DNA of 64,000 nt from Ctenosaura bakeri (taxonomy: Eukaryota; Chordata; Lepidosauria; Squamata; Iguanidae), in contig CAOLHI010002500.1 of NCBI GenBank assembly GCA_948474755.1, forward strand, positions 186,001-250,000. Reading direction: 5' to 3'. The position numbers were made by a program, and so were the translations under genes. How positions within the stretch are numbered: the first letter of the stretch is position 1; every line of letters starts with the position of its first letter. Below are positions 58,261 through 64,000 of this stretch, piece by piece. The notes under the pieces are model-generated. The model saw only the letters and a program-made list of their open reading frames with translations, was not told where the DNA came from and did no database searches.

Positions 58261-58898
58261 AGTATGTCTCACTAGTAAATGAAGAAATAACAACGGACGC
58301 TGCCATATAGAAGACCCAGCAATTGCCAGAAAAAACCATGTGCTTATTACAAGTCTTTGTCTCCTCTATTCTTCTCTGCTTTTATCAGACTTAGGAACAT
58401 TATTTTATAAAGCTAAGGTATTAGCATTCTTTTTTTAAAAAACATTAAAAGGGGGGTAATGAGTTAGTTGTTAATTTATGAGAACTATGTTAGTAAGTTA
58501 CATTATCTTGACAATAATTTTTAAAAAAAACACCTCAAAATGGAAAATGTGACAAAAAGTGCCCCCAAATGCCTCCCCCATGATGTTAAGGAAGTAACAA
58601 GTAAGCATTATTTCCCAGACATCAATGGGATACAATTAAAAACAGTAAACATTAGCTGCTACACCAAACAAACAAACAAACAAACAATTTGACCAGCTGC
58701 TAATTCTATGAAATGAACATTATTATGCCCTTGATACCTACAAAAGTAGTGTGCTACAAATAAGTTCATTACCTTTATCACATCATTTCCAATTTTGATA
58801 TATGCATCATTTAAGGCTTGAATCAGAACTCTAAATCATCCTAACACTGCTTCAGAGTTTACCTAAAACTACATCCTGAACCATTAGTTTTCAATGCT
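58261..58898. other. Non-genic AT-rich DNA
   Basis: Only a (CAAA)n run at 58,664-58,686 stands out. Confidence 0.5.
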
Positions 58899-59335
58899 AT
58901 TGCTGTGTACCTTCAAGTTGTTTCTGACTCATGGTGATCCTAAGGCAAACTTGTCAGGGGATATCTTATGTCGAGGTTTTAGCAGGGGAACACAGTTATC
59001 ATATACACTTGACAAAAGAACAGTTCACTCCTATCTGGGAGGGCCATCCTCTTCCATCAAGCACACAGATTTGGGAAGAATACACATAGAATGGTGAGGC
59101 AGGAAAGGAACACCTGTCTAGCCATCCAGATAAGCTGAATCAAACCTGGCAATCAATGAGGTGGCAGATGTTGCAGCCAGATCACCCCCATATCTGGAAA
59201 GAGGGGTAGAATTTTCTTGCCAAGCTTTATTCAGAGGCCAGCCACTGTCTTCCTCTTTGCCTGATTGGGGATCTGAACTCTGGTCTCCCAGAGTCTGTTT
59301 TTAACACACAAACCATTACATTATATTGGTTCCCA
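58899..59335 (-). mobile_element. tRNA-headed SINE interrupted by an insertion
   Basis: The tail and 3' part (ATTGCTGTGTACCTTCAAGT ... ATGGTGATCCTAAGGC) lie at 58,899-58,985 and the rest, including GCTTTATTCAGAGGCC and the tRNA-like head up to ACATTATATTGGTTCCC, at 59,212-59,335. About 225 unrelated bases separate them. The junction region of the SINE (equivalent of GGTTTTCTTGGCAAGGTTTA) is present on both sides in imperfect form, suggesting a duplication around the insertion. Confidence 0.78.
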
Positions 59336-61445
59336 TAGTTTGCAAAACTGTTGCTCATTTGAAATATCTAAAGTCTAGAAAATAGATACTTAAAATACTT
59401 ATGCAATGGCGGGGAGGGGGAGGGAAGAATGAGGCAAACAAGTTATTTTTGGCTTTTATGAATATGTAGTGATTAAATTGCCTTCCAGAATGATAAAGAT
59501 TAAATATTAAATTAAATATTAACTTAGGAGGAAATTATCAGATGACTGTGCCCTTTAGAGTCCATTAGTCATCATATTTGGCTTTGTAGCACAGGTAAAT
59601 ATTCAAATCAGGTGGCTAACCATTCAATAGCCTGCAGTTCTAGCCAGACAACATCATTTCCGCCTATTTCAAACCCCACCCAAAGCACTGTACGCAAATG
59701 GTTCCTAATGGAAGGTGCATAATTAAACTATATTACTGCTGGTCTTTTGAGGCTGGTCTTTAATCACATTAAATCATTCCATTGTGAAGCTTTACAAGGC
59801 AGATGTGTGTCAGTTTGATGATGCCATTGAAACCACAGATCGCTTCCAGCACTCCTTCCGTCTTTTTCTTGTTCAACCAGCAATCATACGGAGTCATCAC
59901 AGACACCAATAAATCTTCAAAGAACCCTCCCCCCACCTCAGATTTCTGACAATAAAAGTAACCAACTAAAACCAGTAAAATTTGATCTCTACAACATCAG
60001 TTTCTACAGATGTTTGTCCTGTAGGCATTACTGGCTTTAGTCCGCCTTTATTTTATCTAAAAATGATATGCCCTTACTTCCCATCAGGCCTATTCAGAGT
60101 TACAAAATTTTAGTCAAAGAGGTTTGTCAGGAGGGACAGATAAGAACTGGGTTTTAGCTTGGTTTTGATCATTGTCAAACCAAAATTTGAAAATCCCTTC
60201 AATGTCTAGGATGGAAAAAAAAATAGTTTCATTTTTTCCTTTTTAAACTGGCAAATCTATATATATAACAACTTATCTCTTGAAAATCTGGTTTTCATTT
60301 CCTACATATTCAACTGCATTTGTGGTTCTGAACTGGGCTTGCCATATTCTTTTTCTGCCAGTTTCCTCTACAAAGCAAACAGAGTTTTGAAAATGCCAAC
60401 ACATTTCTTGGGGAAAGGGTAGATTGTTCGTCAGCGGACCAAATGCAATAGTGATGTAAGTAACACCCCCCCGCCAAAAAAACCGCACACGCATTGTGAA
60501 AGAATAAGACTATTGAAATTTCCATTTTCCACACATCCTTAGTTTAATGATGTTATTTAAGGAGTTATTGCTAGAATCAAGCAGGTCTTTGTGCTTTTGT
60601 GAACATTCCCATTACACATAAATAAACAATAGCAGGAATGAATGCATGCTCCCTGATTGACTGGAATTCTACCCCAAAACAGCAGCATTCCCCTCGAGTT
60701 TCAAATGACAGACCAAACCTAAAGCCAGGATAGCACTAGGTGGGAAATTACTCTGATATCTTTACATAAATTATTGTTTGTACACACACTGTCTAATTTC
60801 ATCTTACTCACAGAATGCTTTGTACTACAGTGCTTTGAAGTAGAAACTGGATGGATGGGGAACTTTCTGTTACTGATCGGAGTTTGTAATCAGTGTCTCA
60901 CATACATAGTCTTGGTCTCTTTCACACACCCTCTTCTTTGTTTTTCCACCTCTAGTGTGCATTAATACTGACTAAACAGCAGATCTAGTGTTTATCTAGC
61001 TCTCACAAATTATAGAAAACTACTGTAAATATGCTTGTATCTAGTCTCCATTATTTGAGACTGCAGCTGCAGGATCATATGATATAATGCTGCTTCATAT
61101 ACCAGGAAACAAATTAGGCACAAACTATCAGACAGATAGCAAGTCAGACTATAAGCTAGGCTAAATGTCTTTCTTCTTGATGTCTTGATGTCTATGTGCA
61201 GGGGCTTTTATCATTATCACTACCACCACCTCTACCATCAACCAATCGAGGGAAGTCCCCCCTCTAGTCTAAAGTAGAGCTGTCCAGTCCTGGTTTAGGA
61301 GATCCATCCATTGATCAGTTCCTCACATTCCATCGTGCTCTACCCTGATGAAAATTATACCCTAGCACAATTCAGTCAATGGCTATGCAGATGGAAGTTA
61401 TCGTTGTTGTTCCTCTTGCCAAGAAAATCCTATGAAAGGGTCACT
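59336..61445. other. Non-genic DNA
   Basis: No supported gene. The segment 59,540-59,900 is repeat-free and moderately complex and could be conserved, without a decisive motif. A 28-base SINE scrap in plus orientation lies at 61,417-61,444. Confidence 0.45.
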
Positions 61446-61641
61446 TTGTTGTTGCTGTGTGTCTTCAAGTCATTTCTGAATTATGGTGACCCTAAGGCAA
61501 GCCTGTCACTGGATTTCTGGGGCTGACAGTGTGTGATGTGCCCAAAGTTACCCATTGAGTTTTCATGGCTGAGTTGGAAATCAAACCCAGGTCTCCAAAG
61601 TTGTAGTACAAAGTTCAAGCCACTACATCACACTGGCTATC
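61446..61641 (-). mobile_element. tRNA-headed SINE, short form
   Basis: Starts with TTTGTTGTTGCTGTGTGTCT tail sequence, contains ATTATGGTGACCCTAAGGCA and the short-form junction ACTGGATTTCTGGGGCTGAC, and ends with the head (AAGCCACTACATCACACTGG). Confidence 0.9.
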
Positions 61642-61947
61642 TGCAAGAAGATACAGGCACAGTTCTCAGTGTGTGAGATCATCAGCATCAAGAAGTATGT
61701 CCTCCAAATGTTGCCCCCATATATATTTGTTTGCTTTCTCCAGTATAATCATCAGGAAGAGAAGGAAGAAGAAGAGAGTGGGTATGGGTATTAATCAATC
61801 AACAGGTAAAGCAAGAATTCATCCCTGTGAAACGATGGTAACAACTCATTCTTAACTAAATTTAACAAGACATCTCCAGAAAATGATTTACCAGGTGAAG
61901 GTAACAAGACAATAGGGTTTCTGCAGGATATATGGAGATGGTGTATA

Positions 61948-62408
61948 CAGTCAGTCCTCCCCATTCATGGGAGTTAGGGGTGCAGGACCCCCACAAAAGT
62001 GGAAAAACTGCAAAGTAAGTGTGGGGGGAAGGGGGCCAAGACAGGGTGGGCAGAGTGGGCTGGCAGGGTCCAAACCAGGTCAGGGAAAGATGAGGGAAGG
62101 GAGATGGGTTGGCATGATAGCCCTATCCTTCCTCTCTCTTGACCACCTCCTCCCTTGGATGTATGTGGGAGCATCAGGAGAGGGTTTGTATTGCTAAGAA
62201 ACTGGTGTGAGAGCCATCCTCAGCTGGCGGTGGTGGAGGAGGAACACCAGAGGTGGGTTTTTAAAGGGCTGCATGGTCTCCTCAGAGTAGCCAAGAGGGA
62301 AGTTTTCAAAGGAAAAGAAGTGTTTGAGTTGGTAGGGCAAGGGTTGGAGAAACTTGCAAATAATCAAGTCCATGAAAATTTAAACCTTCTAATGTGAAGG
62401 ACTGACTG
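61948..62408. mobile_element. Tigger/pogo-like MITE, complete
   Basis: Inverted ends CAGTCAGTCCTCC and GGACTGACTG with TA immediately on both sides (61,946-61,947 and 62,409-62,410), 461 bases. The subterminal GGTGCAGGACCCCCACAAAA matches the 38,379 element; the interiors differ, so they are related subfamilies. Interior open frames at 61,967-62,197 and 62,155-62,397 have no known domain and are attributed to the GC-rich interior. Confidence 0.9.
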
Positions 62409-63269
62409 TATATATAATGTAGGCAAATGACTTCCAGTTATCCTCAAAGGAGGGATGCAGTGGTGGTCTTAGAGAAATTGCCACAGTGAGGATATAGTTT
62501 CTCTGTTTCCTTTAATGCACGTTGCTGTAATACTTGATGACTGTGATCCTATGCACAATGTACCTCTGTACGCATATTACATGAAGGTAGCCTGCATCCT
62601 TCAGGTGTCTTTGCATAATGACAAGCATTTACTAGTGAACAATATATTTGTGTCCAGTATTGATTATGATAAATTCTGTCAGGTGCATCTCAATTTTGGA
62701 TGCACATTTTTATGAGCTTCTTTTTAGCTTATTCTGAATAAGCTGTATCAGACCCAATATATGCAAGCTGTGTCTTGCATGGTGTTTGAATTCTTTAACA
62801 TTTGCAATCCCTCTCGCTGAGTTTTGCTGCTTCTGATTTCACTTCCTTGCTCATTTTCCTAGTTTGACGTCAGCGCCAGCTAATGTGGAAATATTTTTAC
62901 AGCTTTTTCACAGGCTTCCCCCTGTTACATAATGGAATGTAAGAAGCCACTAATGGCAATTAGTTGTCATAATACAAGCATATCTGCCTCAACTTGCACT
63001 GACACTAAATCGACCAGTGGTAATTAGGTCTATCTAATGAGTTCAAAAAACTTTCCTTCCTAAATGTTAATTACAAAGGAATGGTATATCATTTGGCTTC
63101 CAAACATATTTCACTATAGGCCATCTCATTCTATAGTGATTGAAGTGATTGAAATATTAAGTGATTAAAATATTTAAAAAGCTGCTATAAAAGGGTTACT
63201 TCTAATGATTTCTTGACTATATTGACCTTGTTGAGGAGGATACATGTGTCCTTTCAGAGGTTTGAATTC
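62409..63269. other. Non-genic DNA with one regulatory candidate
   Basis: No supported gene. The candidate block at 62,800-63,090 is listed separately. Confidence 0.5.
62800..63090. promoter_or_regulatory. Candidate conserved non-coding block
   Basis: Contains a full palindromic CRE TGACGTCA (62,865-62,872), then CTAATGGCAATTAG (62,950-62,963), GTAATTAGG (63,020-63,028) and GTTAATTAC (63,066-63,074), all homeodomain-type cores, in repeat-free sequence. The full CRE contains a CpG, which tends to be lost unless protected. This is the strongest enhancer-like block in the window, still by inference only. Confidence 0.35.
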
Positions 63270-63484
63270 ATTGTTGTTGTGGTGGTGGTGGTAATGGTGG
63301 TGGTGATTGTGGTTGTGGTGGTCATGTACCTTCAAGTTGTTTTTTGACTTTCCAACCCTAAGGTAAACCTATCCTGGAATTTTCTGGGACTCACAGTCAC
63401 TGAGTGGGTTTCCATGGCTGAGCGGAGAATCAAACCCTGGTCTCCAGGGTCATAGCCCAATGCTCACCCCACTCCACTGTGTAT
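63270..63484 (-). mobile_element. tRNA-headed SINE, short form with expanded (GGT)n tail
   Basis: The tail CATTGTTGTTGT has expanded into GGTGGTGG-type repeats (63,280-63,330). The body has TGTACCTTCAAGTTGTTTTT, the short-form junction CTGGAATTTTCTGGGACTCA and the head with GAATCAAACCCTGG. One TTATGGTGA block is lost after CAAGTTG. Confidence 0.88.
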
Positions 63485-64000
63485 TCCTGACTTACAAAGA
63501 AAGAAATCGAGGTCCTAAAACAAAATGGTCTTTTCCAGGTCATAAACTGTTGTGAAAGAAATCCCCTCTTTGTTTAGCTACATCAAACAGTTGCAGATTA
63601 ATCCAACTTTCCCTAGGATATATGAAAATAACAGTCCTTTATGTAAGAAAAGTATCTATCTCATAAAAATAATAGCAGATACTGCTTAAGAAAAAGGATA
63701 CACAGAGAGAGTCACATTCATCACAAATGTAACTTGATAGATTTCTGTTGAGCTCATAGGAAGGAAGCAAAGGATCTTATGTTGATTTGTCAAAGATGAG
63801 CACTGTTGCAATATACTTCCTTCCAAGTTTACCTGCATTACAAATTCAATGAATATTATTGTGGGGGGAAACCCTCCAGAGCATTGTTCCCCCAGGAGAA
63901 ATTGAAATCCTTGATGGTATTGATTTAACTGTTTTCGTAAGCCTTACATTCAGTCATTCATCTTTCCCATTTAAGTTCCAGTACCGCTCAGAGGAAATGC
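63485..64000. other. Non-genic DNA at right edge
   Basis: No supported gene or recognisable element. Confidence 0.45.

Overview
The window looks like a non-genic, AT-rich stretch of a squamate reptile (lizard-type) nuclear genome. No frame carries a convincing protein-coding gene, rRNA, tRNA gene or CRISPR array. The assignment rests on repeat content: CR1 and L2-group LINE reverse-transcriptase remnants, a short L1-like 3' end, many copies of a tRNA-headed SINE ending in CAA-rich tails, several MITE families, and abundant CA, CT, TA, GATA-like and tetranucleotide microsatellites. Stop-interrupted LINE fragments and the AT richness fit an intergenic desert or a very large intron. The species cannot be named from sequence alone.

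Layout. Positions 1-3.5 kb hold two decayed CR1 fragments on the minus strand, one copy of a dispersed repeat (second copy at 33.1 kb) and a polypyrimidine microsatellite. Positions 3.5-15.7 kb are mostly unique AT-rich DNA with a retroelement-like block at 7.9-8.6 kb. Positions 15.7-21 kb contain an L2-like 3' end, three members of a MITE family with GGCC termini, one almost perfect palindrome and a SINE. Positions 21.8-28.7 kb mix candidate conserved non-coding DNA, two LTR-like segments, a palindromic MITE, an L1-like insertion with a 17-bp target-site duplication, a CTCF-type motif and a hairpin repeat. Positions 28.7-38 kb are mostly plain, with an L2-like end at 34.6-35.3 kb.

Positions 38.1-41.5 kb are the densest part: SINE, Tigger-like MITE, GGCC MITE, hAT-like MITE, SINE, one candidate exon with good splice sites (39,911-40,149) and a CpG-rich GGCC MITE. 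Positions 43.9-56.3 kb carry further MITEs and two more L2-like ends around a possible regulatory block at 49.4 kb. Positions 56.9-63.5 kb carry SINEs, the cleanest fold-back element (58,085-58,260), a Tigger-like MITE with TA duplications and a second regulatory candidate at 62.8-63.1 kb.

No genes work together here. The story is mobile-element turnover: retrotransposons (CR1, L2, L1-like), a SINE presumably mobilised by one of them, and non-autonomous DNA transposons whose transposases are not encoded in the window. The most noteworthy items are the two size classes of palindromic MITE, the dispersed pair of uncharacterised repeats, the CpG-rich young MITE, the SINE with an internal insertion, the candidate exon and four or five candidate regulatory blocks. 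All family names are from memory of consensus features and were not searched.
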